A stretch of DNA of 64,000 bases from Thalassospira lohafexi. Lineage in GTDB: Bacteria > Pseudomonadota > Alphaproteobacteria > Rhodospirillales > Thalassospiraceae. Shown here in pieces: positions 9,325 through 18,276 of this stretch. Both the position numbers and the translations under genes were made by a program. The notes below the pieces were generated by a model. It did not search any database and had not been told where the DNA came from. It saw only the letters and a program-made list of their open reading frames with translations. The DNA is taken from NCBI RefSeq assembly GCF_002844275.1, contig NZ_NXGX01000005.1:310001-374000 (forward strand), given 5' to 3'. The number at the start of each line of letters is the position of its first letter. The first letter of the stretch is position 1.

Positions 9325-10464
9325 TCAACGCGGCGGCTTGCCAAGTGGAGGGCGTTGACCGGGGAAACCATCTCGACCCGGCTTGGGGCGTCCACCAGGA
9401 CCACCCGGGGGGCCGCCATTTGGGCCACCAGCTGTTCCACCGGGTGGCATGCCGCCCGGTCCCTTGTCAAAACTCGGATCTGAAATGCCGGCCAACATGC
9501 GCGGAATAAACGGGAAGGACTCGGTTACAAAATAAGCATATGTTCCGTTTGGATATTCCGGGGTGACCGTTTCGCGGCCATTGGCTTCATCCAAATCACC
9601 AAGGCCCGGAATAAATTCAAAATCCTCGCCATACGTGCCGTCATATTTTCCACCTGGACCACCCGGGCGCGTACCGCTTTTTACCTGCCATGAACTGCGC
9701 AATGGTGTGATAGGCGAATTCGGATCATTGGGATTTTCATAGCCAAACATTGCATAAATCGGAAAACCGTCGGCGGCAAAACCGATGCGAATGGAATGCT
9801 GATCTGGTGACCAGCTTTTGATCAATCCCTTAGGGACACCGTGATAATGATACGTGCCGTTTGGCTGCACATGGGCATTGTTCTGATCAAGCCCCAAATC
9901 CAATGTCGGTGAAATCGCCTCGTAGCGCCAACCCGATTTGCGGTCTCGTTGCCAGAACTCCGCCGTAAACGGATCAAAGGGCACACCATTTACCGCGACA
10001 CCAAATAAATTGCGCGGGTTGGGCATGAACCGGCCACTGCGTTCAGGATTAATCGGCAACCGAAATTCGAGCGACTGAGCCTTGATTGAATTCGGGTTGC
10101 TTCTATTGGGGAAACTTCCCATGGAATGGTCCGGGATCGCATTGGATGTGATGTAACGATACCGACTGTCTTCGCGAATGCTGACTTCGTTGCTGAGCGC
10201 CCATGCCTGATGCATGGGATTTAAGACCATCCCCGCCAACGGCAACATACCCATCCCAACCAGAACATTCCGACGCATGCGGTCAACGTCATCACGATTG
10301 TCACCGGCATATTGCCCCTCATCCATCGGTTCATGGATATGGGAATGTGCGTTATGGCGATGCGCATGATGATGACCATCATGGTCTTGATGTGTTTGTA
10401 ATGCGTGAAGCTGACGACGTGTGATTTTAGACAACAGACTTTCCCCCAAAGAATGTGACGTCAC
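9325..10464 (-). CDS. YHYH domain protein with histidine-rich N-terminus and Tat-like signal
   Basis: A 379-residue protein. The central part carries the name-giving motif (NGTYHYHGVPKGL) of the YHYH family (PF14240) plus HSIRIGFAADGFPIY and PNGTYAYFVTESFPF. An unusual N-terminal segment of about 60 residues is packed with histidines and precedes RMRRNVLVGMGMLPLAGM, which looks like a twin-arginine export signal displaced from the N-terminus. The C-terminal 45 residues are Gly/Pro-rich. The function is unknown; metal binding is a guess from the histidines. The first in-frame start is GTG at 10464, two codons after an in-frame stop and without a clear Shine-Dalgarno, so the start is uncertain. 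It follows the ABC exporter gene by 45 bp. Confidence 0.75.
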   Translation of the reverse strand: MTSHSLGESLLSKITRRQLHALQTHQDHDGHHHAHRHNAHSHIHEPMDEGQYAGDNRDDVDRMRRNVLVGMGMLPLAGMVLNPMHQAWALSNEVSIREDSRYRYITSNAIPDHSMGSFPNRSNPNSIKAQSLEFRLPINPERSGRFMPNPRNLFGVAVNGVPFDPFTAEFWQRDRKSGWRYEAISPTLDLGLDQNNAHVQPNGTYHYHGVPKGLIKSWSPDQHSIRIGFAADGFPIYAMFGYENPNDPNSPITPLRSSWQVKSGTRPGGPGGKYDGTYGEDFEFIPGLGDLDEANGRETVTPEYPNGTYAYFVTESFPFIPRMLAGISDPSFDKGPGGMPPGGTAGGPNGGPPGGPGGRPKPGRDGFPGQRPPLGKPPR

Positions 10465-10488
10465 CCATTATTTGGGGATGACGTCACA
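10454..10488. repeat. Paired TGACGTCA palindromes (inverted repeat)
   Basis: TGTGACGTCA (10454-10463) and TGACGTCACA (10479-10488) form a perfect 10-bp inverted repeat 15 bp apart. Each half is itself palindromic (TGACGTCA). The block fills most of the gap between the ABC exporter and the YHYH gene and includes the GTG start of the latter. It could be a two-site operator or an mRNA hairpin that masks the start. There is no T-tract, so it is not an ordinary terminator. Confidence 0.6.
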
Positions 10489-10509
10489 AGGGTCCAGTCC
10501 AAATTTGAC

Positions 10510-12381
10510 CTAGCCGGGAATTTCCCCAGCATGGGCAAGGAGTTCCTCGGCCTCGCGGAGCTCCTGTTGCTGCGCCCACATCTCGGCATAAAGCCCCTCT
10601 TGGCTCAAAAGGTCCTGATGACGACCGCGCTCGGCCACCTGACCATCGCGAAGAACGATGATCTCATCGGCGTCAATCACGGTTGAAAGACGGTGCGCAA
10701 TGATCAGGGTCGTGTGCCCGCGTGACACGTCGCGTAACGCCTGCTGGATATCCTTTTCGGTTCGGGTATCAAGGGCCGAGGTTGCTTCATCAAAAATCAT
10801 GATTTTCGGACGTTTCAACAACATACGTGCAATCGACACCCGCTGTTTTTCGCCACCCGACAGCTTAAGACCACGCTCGCCGACCTTGGTTTTGAACCCT
10901 TCGGGAAGGTTTTCGATAAAGCCGTCGATGCTGGCAAGTTTGGTAACGTCTTCAATTTCAGACTGCTCAGCCCCCGGACGCCCGTAGGAGATATTATAGG
11001 CAATCGTATCGTTAAACAGAACGGTGTCCTGCGGCACGATCCCGATTTCCCGACGGAGCGAGTTTTGCGTCACATCGCGGATATCCTGCCCGTCGATGGT
11101 GATCCGTCCTGCCGACACGTCATAGAACCGGAACATCAGCCGTGTCAGTGTCGATTTACCCGCCCCACTTGGCCCGACAACCGCAACCGTCTTGCCCGCT
11201 GGCACCTCGAAACTGACACCCTTTAATATCTCGCGGTCCGGGTTATAGGAAAACTTTACATCCTCAAACCGAATGGCCGCATCGCTGCATGCCAGTTCAG
11301 CCGATCCCGCCTTGTCTTCAACTTCCTTATCGACGTCGAGCAACGAAAACATCCGTTCCATATCGGTCAAAGACTGTTTGATCTGACGATAGACAAATCC
11401 AAGGAAGTTAAGTGGCATATAAAGCTGCAACAGGTAGGTATTAACCAGAACAAAGTCGCCAACCGTCATGTTGCCATCCTGAACGCCCTTGGCCGCCAAA
11501 AGCATGTTCAGAACCAACCCAACGGCAATGATCGCACCCTGCCCGATATTAAGTTTGGACAACGACACCTGTGACAAAACAGCAGCCGTTTCATACCCAC
11601 GCAGGGCCGCATCATAACGCCTTGCTTCGTGCGGTTCGTTGTTGAAATATTTGACCGTCTCGTAATTGATCAGGCTGTCGATGGCCTTGGTATTGGCCTC
11701 ATCATCGCGCTGGTTCATTTCGCGGCGGAACTTCATCCGCCATTCGGTGACGATCAGGGTAAAGGCAATATAAATCACGATGGTGACAAACGTGATCAGC
11801 GCAAACCAGAAATCATACAGCGCCCACAGAATTGCCGAGACCATGAAAATCTCAAGCAGGGTAGGCAAAATATTGAACAGCATGAAGGACAACAGGAATT
11901 CAATCCCCTTGACCCCGCGTTCAATCGCGCGCGAAAGCCCGCCCATCTGTCGATCCAGATGGAACCGCAACGAAAGCCCGTGAAGATGTTCAAACACACC
12001 AAGGGCAGATGTGCGAATGGCACGCTGTGCCACTTTGGCAAAAACCGCATCACGTAATTCGCCAAAGGCCGACACCAGAATACGCACCATCCCGTACCCG
12101 ACAATTAGGGCAACGGGGACAACAATCAATGATGTGGTATCTGTGCCACCAGACGCGGCCTGGCCAGTTTTCTGTCCCGCACCGCCCAACGCATCGACGG
12201 CATATTTATACAGCACCGGCATATAGACATTGGCGACCTTTGCCCCGACGAGAAACAACAGGGCAATGACGACGCGCGCGCGAAGCTCAAACTCGCCGCG
12301 TGGCCACAAATACGGCAAAAAGTTCTTAACAACGCCAAGCTCTGCGCGCGCAGTTGACTGGCCGGAACCCATATTTTTCAA
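10510..12381 (-). CDS. Atm1/ABCB7-type ABC exporter (fused permease and ATPase)
   Basis: A 623-residue half-transporter with an N-terminal six-helix exporter domain (about residues 40-335) and a C-terminal nucleotide-binding domain. The Walker A GPSGAGKST, signature LSGGEKQRVSIARM, Walker B IMIFDEATSALD and H-loop IIAHRLST are all intact. The VKYFNNEPHEARRY and MPLNFLGFVYRQIKQSLTDMERM segments are characteristic of the mitochondrial Atm1/bacterial heavy-metal exporter group, which moves glutathione-linked metal or sulfur compounds. Transport of such conjugates here is inferred. The YHYH gene follows on the same strand. Confidence 0.9.
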   Translation of the reverse strand: MKNMGSGQSTARAELGVVKNFLPYLWPRGEFELRARVVIALLFLVGAKVANVYMPVLYKYAVDALGGAGQKTGQAASGGTDTTSLIVVPVALIVGYGMVRILVSAFGELRDAVFAKVAQRAIRTSALGVFEHLHGLSLRFHLDRQMGGLSRAIERGVKGIEFLLSFMLFNILPTLLEIFMVSAILWALYDFWFALITFVTIVIYIAFTLIVTEWRMKFRREMNQRDDEANTKAIDSLINYETVKYFNNEPHEARRYDAALRGYETAAVLSQVSLSKLNIGQGAIIAVGLVLNMLLAAKGVQDGNMTVGDFVLVNTYLLQLYMPLNFLGFVYRQIKQSLTDMERMFSLLDVDKEVEDKAGSAELACSDAAIRFEDVKFSYNPDREILKGVSFEVPAGKTVAVVGPSGAGKSTLTRLMFRFYDVSAGRITIDGQDIRDVTQNSLRREIGIVPQDTVLFNDTIAYNISYGRPGAEQSEIEDVTKLASIDGFIENLPEGFKTKVGERGLKLSGGEKQRVSIARMLLKRPKIMIFDEATSALDTRTEKDIQQALRDVSRGHTTLIIAHRLSTVIDADEIIVLRDGQVAERGRHQDLLSQEGLYAEMWAQQQELREAEELLAHAGEIPG

Positions 12382-12692
12382 AATCTTATCCCCAAACGGT
12401 CACCGGCGGCATTGCGGTATGCTCTGACGGTGTGCCTTTTCATTCTGTCATCAACAAATGGAACGGCACACCCGGTTTGGCAAGCTTAAGTCGACTTGAC
12501 CCCGTCGGAGCAAACCGCACTGTTCTGAGGAGAACCGTCGCAGGCTCGATCACGGATAAGTATTTTGATCCCAAGATCATTGCGGATAAACGGTTTGCGG
12601 TCTATTTTGTCAATTTGTTGATAAAATCACAAAAAGAACGATCCATCATGCGGATCAAAGACGCACACGCTTAAAGGAACGGAAACAGGACC
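12382..12692. other. Intergenic region between divergent ABC exporter and proA
   Basis: 311 bp with no credible gene. It must carry the promoters of both divergent genes. An AT-rich stretch at 12595-12635 is the likeliest place for the proA promoter, but no clean -35/-10 pair is visible. Confidence 0.5.
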
Positions 12693-13979
12693 ATGACGGC
12701 TCTTGCCAGTATCAAAAACCAGGATATCGCAGCACTGATGCGCGATATGGGCATCAATGCACGCAAAGCAGCGCTGGAACTTGCACAGGTCCCGTCAGAA
12801 CCAAAAATCTCTGCCCTTAAAGCCGCCGCTGCCAAGCTGCGCGACAATGCAGATGCGATCATTGCCGCCAATGCCAAGGATATGGAAGCCGGTCGCGCCA
12901 AAGGGCTAACCGACGCCCTTCTCGATCGTTTGGCCCTTGATCCGGCCCGGATCGAAGGCATGGCAGCAGGTATCGAGGCCGTTGCAGAACTGCCCGACCC
13001 GATCGGTCGTGAACTGGCACGTTGGAGTCCCGAACATAACGGGCTTGATATCGCGCGCGTTTCGGTACCGCTTGGCGTCATCGGGATCATTTATGAAAGC
13101 CGCCCGAACGTCACCGCCGACGCCAGTGCGATGTGCATCAAATCTGGCAATGCTGCGATCTTGCGCGGTGGGTCAGAAAGTTTTCATTCGTCACGCGCGA
13201 TTTTTGACTGCATGGCCGAAGGCATTGCCAAAGCAGGCCTGCCCGACAATGCCATCCAGATGATCCCGACGACAGATCGCGCCGCTGTGGGCGAGATGCT
13301 GAAACTGTCCGAATATATTGATGTGATTGTACCGCGTGGGGGGAAATCCCTGATTGCCCGCATCACCGATGAAAGCCGCATTCCGCTGTTTAAGCACCTC
13401 GAAGGACTGTGCCATACCTATGTCCATGCCAGCGCCAATCCGCAAAAGGCTGTCGACATTGTCGTCAATGCCAAGATGCGCCGTGTCGGTGTATGTGGCT
13501 CAACCGAAACCATCCTGATCGACAGTTCTGTTGCCGGTCGCCTTCTGCCGCGCATTGCCGAAGCCCTTGTCGCCAAGGGGTGCGAGTTACGCGGCGATGA
13601 CATCGCACAGTCAATTGACGGCCATATCAAACCGGCTACGGACGAAGACTGGGTGACCGAATATCTTGATGCAATTGTTTCGATCAAAGTCGTCAACGGC
13701 GTTACGGATGCGGTTAATCACATCAATACGTATGGCTCTCACCACACGGATGCGATCATTGCCGAAAATGCCGCCGCGACCACGACGTTCATGAACGGAG
13801 TTGATTCGGGGATTGTGATCGTCAATGCATCAACCCAGTTCGCCGATGGTGGTGAATTTGGTATGGGGGCGGAAATTGGCATTTCTACGGGCAAGCTGCA
13901 TGCACGCGGCCCGGTCGGAGTCGAACAGCTAACCAGCTATAAATACATCGTGCGCGGCACGGGCCAAACGCGCCCATGA
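12693..13979 (+). CDS. proA: Gamma-glutamyl phosphate reductase
   Basis: A 428-residue NADPH-dependent enzyme reducing gamma-glutamyl phosphate to glutamate semialdehyde in proline synthesis. Family blocks are VPLGVIGIIYESRPNVT (about residues 126-142), GGSESFHSS, PRGGKSLI and the catalytic cysteine in VGVCGSTET (about residue 268). The ending FGMGAEIGISTGKLHARGPVG is also diagnostic. The stop overlaps the nadD start (ATGA), so the two are translationally coupled. proB, often found upstream, is not in the adjacent sequence. The first gene of the proA-nadD-rsfS-rlmH run. Confidence 0.96.
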   Translation: MTALASIKNQDIAALMRDMGINARKAALELAQVPSEPKISALKAAAAKLRDNADAIIAANAKDMEAGRAKGLTDALLDRLALDPARIEGMAAGIEAVAELPDPIGRELARWSPEHNGLDIARVSVPLGVIGIIYESRPNVTADASAMCIKSGNAAILRGGSESFHSSRAIFDCMAEGIAKAGLPDNAIQMIPTTDRAAVGEMLKLSEYIDVIVPRGGKSLIARITDESRIPLFKHLEGLCHTYVHASANPQKAVDIVVNAKMRRVGVCGSTETILIDSSVAGRLLPRIAEALVAKGCELRGDDIAQSIDGHIKPATDEDWVTEYLDAIVSIKVVNGVTDAVNHINTYGSHHTDAIIAENAAATTTFMNGVDSGIVIVNASTQFADGGEFGMGAEIGISTGKLHARGPVGVEQLTSYKYIVRGTGQTRP

Positions 13980-14584
13980 TTGCGGCTGCGCCAAGATCAC
14001 ATTTGGCCCCACCGCGGGTCGGCTTGCTGGGCGGGTCGTTTAATCCCGCCCACGAAGGGCACCTGCATATCTCGCTTGAGGCATTAAAGCGCCTGCAACT
14101 TGATGCGGTATGGTGGCTTGTGTCACCGCAGAACCCGCTGAAGTCGCGCGATGGCATGGCTGACCTCGCGGATCGCTTTGATTCTGCACGAATGATGGCA
14201 AAGCATCCCCGCATTGTGGTTTCTGCAATTGAAACCGAACTCGGAACCCGTTATACGGCGGATACTCTTGCAGCTTTGCAACGTCGTTTTACCCAAACAC
14301 GATTTGTTTGGCTGATGGGAGCAGACAATCTGGCCCAGTTCCATAAATGGAAATGGTGGGACAGGTTGATTTTGCATGCTCCCATTGCGGTTATCGACCG
14401 TGAAGGGTATTCTAACAAGGCATTGTCCGGGACCGCTGCGCGCCGTATGGAACGTTGGCGCATCCCGATGGACAAGGCGGGTTTGCTGGCCGATCTAAAT
14501 GTTCCGGCCTGGGTATACCTGCCAATCAAGCGCCATCCGGCATCTTCGACCGCAATTCGCGCCGAAGGCAGATGGCAGGTGTAA
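13976..14584 (+). CDS. nadD: Nicotinate-nucleotide adenylyltransferase
   Basis: A 202-residue enzyme that adenylates nicotinate mononucleotide to deamido-NAD. It has the nucleotidyltransferase signature GLLGGSFNPAHEGHLH, with the HxGH motif at about residues 26-29, the conserved WWLVSPQNPLK loop, and SSTAIRAEG near the end (the SxTxxR motif). The start overlaps the proA stop by 4 bp. It is NAD-related like nadB 10 kb upstream, but there is no physical link between the two. Confidence 0.95.
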   Translation: MIAAAPRSHLAPPRVGLLGGSFNPAHEGHLHISLEALKRLQLDAVWWLVSPQNPLKSRDGMADLADRFDSARMMAKHPRIVVSAIETELGTRYTADTLAALQRRFTQTRFVWLMGADNLAQFHKWKWWDRLILHAPIAVIDREGYSNKALSGTAARRMERWRIPMDKAGLLADLNVPAWVYLPIKRHPASSTAIRAEGRWQV

Positions 14585-14641
14585 GCAACGCGGTGAATTT
14601 TGCTGTCGGCGACATGCCGGGGCATCCCGCGGAAAATTAAG

Positions 14642-15031
14642 GTGGCGACCATAGGTACCGCAAAAACAACTCTGAAGCCGAGCGAAATGCTTTCGCTGAT
14701 CCAGAGTACTCTCGCAGAAGACAAGGCCGAAGACATTGTCACCATCGAACTGACCGACAAGACGTCGATTGCAGATCATATGATCATTGCAACCGGTTCA
14801 TCGTCACGTCGTGTCGCTTCCATGGCAGAACATATTGTCGAAGCCATCAAAGCCGCTGGACAAGGCCGCGCTGCCGCCGAAGGCAAAGAACAGGGTGACT
14901 GGGTGCTGGTTGATACCGGCGACGTCATTGTTCATCTGTTCCGCTCGGAAGTACGTGCGTTCTACAACATCGAAGAGATGTGGGGCGTTGAAAATCCGGC
15001 ACTCAAACAGCAGGCCGCGCGACTGTACTAA
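14642..15031 (+). CDS. rsfS: Ribosome silencing factor
   Basis: A protein of about 129 residues of the RsfS/Iojap family, which binds uL14 of the large subunit and blocks subunit joining during starvation. The family core is intact: KAEDIVTIELTDKTSIADHMIIATGSS, then GDWVLVDTGDVIVHLF and RAFYNIEEMWG. The start is uncertain. GTG at 14642 sits behind GGAAAATTAAG and gives the N-terminus VATIGTAKTTLKPSEM; an upstream ATG at 14600 and a downstream ATG at 14687 are alternatives. It lies directly after nadD, the usual neighbour. Confidence 0.92.
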   Translation: MATIGTAKTTLKPSEMLSLIQSTLAEDKAEDIVTIELTDKTSIADHMIIATGSSSRRVASMAEHIVEAIKAAGQGRAAAEGKEQGDWVLVDTGDVIVHLFRSEVRAFYNIEEMWGVENPALKQQAARLY

Positions 15032-15065
15032 CAGTCAGCACCCTTTGTTTGGGCATGTCGCTGGC

Positions 15066-15093
15066 CTGCGTGCAATCAGGCGGTTGCACGCAG
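15066..15093. repeat. Perfect 10-bp hairpin between rsfS and rlmH
   Basis: CTGCGTGCAA and TTGCACGCAG pair perfectly around an 8-nt loop inside the 138-bp gap between rsfS and rlmH. No T-run follows, so it is not a standard terminator. It may be an mRNA processing or stabilising element. Confidence 0.55.
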
Positions 15094-15169
15094 TATCGGC
15101 CTCATACTGCGCGATGTTGTAAAGACGACACTCAAGATAACGGCCCGGTCAAAGGTCTGGATCAAACGT

Positions 15170-15628
15170 ATGCAAATTACTCTTGCTGCTGTGGGCCGCA
15201 TGAAATCCGGCCCGGAAAAAGACCTGTTTGACCATTATGCCGCCCGCCTTCGCTGGCCATTCGTTGTCCGGGAAGTCGAAGAAAAGAAAAAACTTCCCCC
15301 CAATCAGCTTAAAGACCGCGAAGCAGAACTTCTGCTGGGTGTCATCCCTGACAACGCGTTCGTTGTCGCCCTTGATGAACGCGGCAAGGAATACGGATCG
15401 ATCGAGTTTTCCCAAAAACTTGAAGGCTGGATTGACCAATATGCCGGCAATATCGCATTCGTGATTGGCGGCGCAGACGGGCACGGGCCCGCCTTGAAAT
15501 CGCGCGCCAATACGCTTTGGTCACTGGGTAAAGCCACGTGGCCTCATATGCTGGTACGCGCCCTTATTGCCGAACAGCTTTTCCGCGCCCACGCCATTCA
15601 GACCAACCATCCCTACCACCGCGAATAA
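15170..15628 (+). CDS. rlmH: 23S rRNA (pseudouridine1915-N3)-methyltransferase
   Basis: A 152-residue SPOUT-class methyltransferase that modifies pseudouridine 1915 of 23S rRNA on the assembled 70S ribosome. The trefoil-knot SAM site is seen in AFVIGGADGHGP (about residues 99-110), together with VVALDERGKEYGS and the invariant C-terminal HPYHR tail. Length matches the family. The rsfS-rlmH order is common in bacteria. A terminator-like hairpin follows about 100 bp downstream, before a convergent gene. Confidence 0.95.
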   Translation: MQITLAAVGRMKSGPEKDLFDHYAARLRWPFVVREVEEKKKLPPNQLKDREAELLLGVIPDNAFVVALDERGKEYGSIEFSQKLEGWIDQYAGNIAFVIGGADGHGPALKSRANTLWSLGKATWPHMLVRALIAEQLFRAHAIQTNHPYHRE

Positions 15629-15726
15629 CCCACCCCGGCGGATTAAACTTCGCTCATTACACTCGCGAAAAGAAAATTGCGGCGGGTGATGAAACAGGCA
15701 TGCCTGAGCAAAGATCATAAAACAGG

Positions 15727-15772
15727 AATCGCACCAGAGCGGCTTGGCTCCGGCGCGATTTTTCGTTTTTTA
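15727..15772 (+). terminator. Terminator after rlmH
   Basis: A long imperfect stem (AATCGC/GCGATT, then CCAGAGC/GCTCCGG with one mismatch) is followed by TTTTTCGTTTTTT. It overlaps the stop codon of the convergent reductase gene. Confidence 0.75.
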
Positions 15773-16303
15773 ATGCAATCCGTATTGGGAACGGACAACC
15801 CCTGAGTTATAGCGCTCGGTGGCCAGCAATTTCGGCTTAATCCCACCCGCATCTTGCCCGAACAACGAAATCCCCTGTCCGAGAACTTCGGGAACCGTAA
15901 AGATATCAAGCTGGTCGGCAAAACCACCAAACAGGAACTGTGTCACCACAGATCCCCCACCAACGATCCAGATGTCACCATCATCAGCCCGGTTGCTCCG
16001 CAACTGATCAACCAGTTCGATGATGCTGCCACCATAGGCCTCTGTATTGGCCGGGCGGTCTTTTGGCAATTCACGGGATGTCAAAACAATGGTGCGACAG
16101 TCCTCATATGGCCAGTCGCCAAATTGCATGACCTGATCAAAGGTCTTCCGGCCAATAATCAAGGTCCCGACGGTGTCCAGAAAGCTATCAAAATCGAATT
16201 CCGCCGGATCATATTGATCCAGCCAGTCGACCGCACCATTGGCACGCGCGATAAAGCCATCCAGACTGACCGCAATGTAAATGCGGAACAGCTTTTTGCT
16301 CAT
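15770..16303 (-). CDS. RibD C-terminal/dihydrofolate-reductase-fold protein
   Basis: A 177-residue protein of the stand-alone RibD-C/DHFR-like family, with the N-terminal RIYIAVSLDGFIAR strand and helix, the GTLIIGRKTFDQVM block and the NADP-binding WIVGGGSVVTQFL. Such proteins are annotated as dihydrofolate reductase or riboflavin-deaminase-like, but their substrates are usually unproven. ATG at 16303 was chosen because the homologous N-terminus begins there; the frame is open to 16405. It lies downstream of sdaA on the same strand, in an opposite-strand block that splits the rlmH-gpmI cluster. Confidence 0.8.
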   Translation of the reverse strand: MSKKLFRIYIAVSLDGFIARANGAVDWLDQYDPAEFDFDSFLDTVGTLIIGRKTFDQVMQFGDWPYEDCRTIVLTSRELPKDRPANTEAYGGSIIELVDQLRSNRADDGDIWIVGGGSVVTQFLFGGFADQLDIFTVPEVLGQGISLFGQDAGGIKPKLLATERYNSGVVRSQYGLH

Positions 16304-16464
16304 GTGTTTATATCCAACCTTTGGTGGGGTCTTTGCCCCTTTTCCCTCAATCAACCATAACAGATTGCCAACCAACGATGGCAATAAAGAGGCCAGACAC
16401 ATCAATGCCTCCGAACATCACATCCGAAGGCATTGATTTCACACCCTATTCTTCCGAACAGCTT

Positions 16465-17907
16465 TTAGCACTCAACAACGTTCACATTAACCGCAAGACC
16501 ACCCTGGCTGGTTTCCTTGTACTTACTTTGCATGTCGAGTCCCGTCTGGCGCATGGTTTCGATCACCTTATCAAGTGACACTGTGTGCTGCCCATCACCG
16601 CGCAGCGCCAGCCGGGCTGCATTGATCGCCTTAACCGCCCCCATGGTGTTGCGTTCAATGCAGGGCACCTGCACAAGCCCGCCAATCGGATCGCAGGTCA
16701 GACCAAGATTATGCTCCATACCAATTTCGGCGGCATTCTCAACTTGTTCTGGCGTTCCGCCCATGACCGCACACAAAGCCCCGGCAGCCATTGAACAGGC
16801 AACCCCGACCTCCCCCTGACAGCCAACCTCGGCAGCAGAAATCGATGCACGCTTTTTATAGATCGATCCAATCGCCGCCGCCGTCAGAAGGAATTCACGA
16901 ATTTTAATCTGGCTGGCATTGGCCCCGAACCGTTCGTAATAGCGCAGCACCGCCGGAATAACCCCGGCCGCCCCATTGGTCGGTGCGGTCACAACCCGCC
17001 CACCCGCAGCATTTTCTTCGTTCACCGCCAGCGCATAAAGATTAACCCAGTCGATCACGGTCAGCGGATCGCGAAGGCCCGCTTCGGGTTTATCGGTCAA
17101 TTCATGATAAAGCTTGCTGGCCCGGCGTTTGACTTTTAATCCACCAGGCAAGATACCATCGGTTTTGCAACCCCGATCAATGCAGGCCATCATCGCGCCG
17201 TGCACCCGATCAAGAAATTCAATGGTTTCCTCAGCCACCCGCCAGCTTTGCTCGTTGGCCATCATGATGTCGGAAATCGACTGTCCTTCACGCTTACAGA
17301 TCTCCATCAGCTCATCGGCTGATGAAAACGGGAATGGCAGGGTAATGTTATCGCCGGAATATTCCGCCCCCCGGTCATCGCCAGACACAATAAACCCACC
17401 ACCGACTGAAAAATATTCCTGTGCGTGGATTTTAACCCCATCACCGTCAAAGGCGGTAATGCGCATGCCGTTGGGATGCTGCGGCAGAGTTTCGGTAAAA
17501 TGAAAAACCAGATTGGTATCGCGGTTAAACGCCACCGCATGCTGCCCATACAGTGAAAGCTGCTTATTGGCGTCAATCGCGGCAATGGTTGGGGGGATTT
17601 GGTCGGGATCAATGCTGCGCGGTCGTTGCCCGCAAAGCCCCATGATCACCGCCGTATCGGTCGCATGGCCCTTGCCGGTCAGGGCAAGTGACCCATACAA
17701 ATCGACAATCACACTGCCTGTTTTGATCAAAAGATTGCGCGCTTCAAGCTCAAGACAAAACCGGTACCCCGCCCGCATCGGGCCAACCGTATGCGAACTC
17801 GATGGTCCGATCCCGATGGTATAAAGATCAACAACAGACAGGTTTACGTCATGTGACGATCTGTCTTGCGACCCCGAAGAGGGATCGGTGGCGGGAACAT
17901 TGGTCAT
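16465..17907 (-). CDS. sdaA: L-serine ammonia-lyase (iron-sulfur dependent)
   Basis: A 480-residue single-chain L-serine dehydratase that converts serine to pyruvate and ammonia using a [4Fe-4S] cluster. The beta domain starts with [20 protein letters not shown]. The alpha domain has [15 protein letters not shown], then cysteines in [31 protein letters not shown] and family spacing thereafter. The gene follows a tandem glycine riboswitch with its own promoter and has a good Shine-Dalgarno (GAAGGAGG). No glycine cleavage genes are adjacent. A glycine-sensing serine lyase suggests disposal of glycine after its conversion to serine (inference). Confidence 0.95.
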   Translation of the reverse strand: MTNVPATDPSSGSQDRSSHDVNLSVVDLYTIGIGPSSSHTVGPMRAGYRFCLELEARNLLIKTGSVIVDLYGSLALTGKGHATDTAVIMGLCGQRPRSIDPDQIPPTIAAIDANKQLSLYGQHAVAFNRDTNLVFHFTETLPQHPNGMRITAFDGDGVKIHAQEYFSVGGGFIVSGDDRGAEYSGDNITLPFPFSSADELMEICKREGQSISDIMMANEQSWRVAEETIEFLDRVHGAMMACIDRGCKTDGILPGGLKVKRRASKLYHELTDKPEAGLRDPLTVIDWVNLYALAVNEENAAGGRVVTAPTNGAAGVIPAVLRYYERFGANASQIKIREFLLTAAAIGSIYKKRASISAAEVGCQGEVGVACSMAAGALCAVMGGTPEQVENAAEIGMEHNLGLTCDPIGGLVQVPCIERNTMGAVKAINAARLALRGDGQHTVSLDKVIETMRQTGLDMQSKYKETSQGGLAVNVNVVEC

Positions 17908-17967
17908 AAAGGGCCTCCTTCACGGCTCTTGAACGCGCGAAAAGTCGCGCCGTTTGCGAACCGGTGT

Positions 17968-18196
17968 CTCGCCCCCTCTGTCCCTTGACCTGAGATTGTA
18001 CCCCTGTTTGCAAAAACACTGTTTCTGCCAACCGGATTTCATCCTTCGGTGGAATCCGAACATCGCCCTGATATGTTAGATGCGACTTTCTTTTTCTCTC
18101 TCCAGAGCCTCAATCCGCGACGGTCCATCTGCCTGAGAGTTTTTTGGGGCAATTGCTCCTTCGGCGCCGACCATGGCAATGGTCGAACTCTCCCGT
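17968..18196 (-). ncRNA. Tandem glycine riboswitch upstream of sdaA
   Basis: On the minus strand the first aptamer (18195 down to 18096) shows CGGGAGAG, GCCGAAGGAGCAA, AACTCTCAGGCAGATGGACC and CTCTGGAGAG, a near-exact match to the glycine aptamer core. A second aptamer follows (about 18060 down to 17968) with CCACCGAAGGATGA, AATCTCAGGTCAAGGGACAG and AGGGGG. This is the classic two-aptamer arrangement. Between aptamer 2 and the start codon I see only a CGCGA/TCGCG hairpin and ACGGC/GCCGT pairing next to the ribosome site, and no U-tract, so control of translation is more likely than termination (inference). The recognition itself is firm. Confidence 0.93.
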
Positions 18197-18247
18197 CACG
18201 GTACGAGATGCCATAAATGTCACCTCTGAGGATCACCGTTGTCGGCA

Positions 18248-18276
18248 AGAGTATCCGTGCCATGCCCCCCTGTCAA
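18248..18276 (-). promoter_or_regulatory. Sigma-70-like promoter of the sdaA riboswitch transcript
   Basis: On the minus strand TTGACA (18276-18271), a 17-bp spacer and TACTCT (18253-18248) place a start near 18241, about 45 nt before the first glycine aptamer. Confidence 0.65.
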
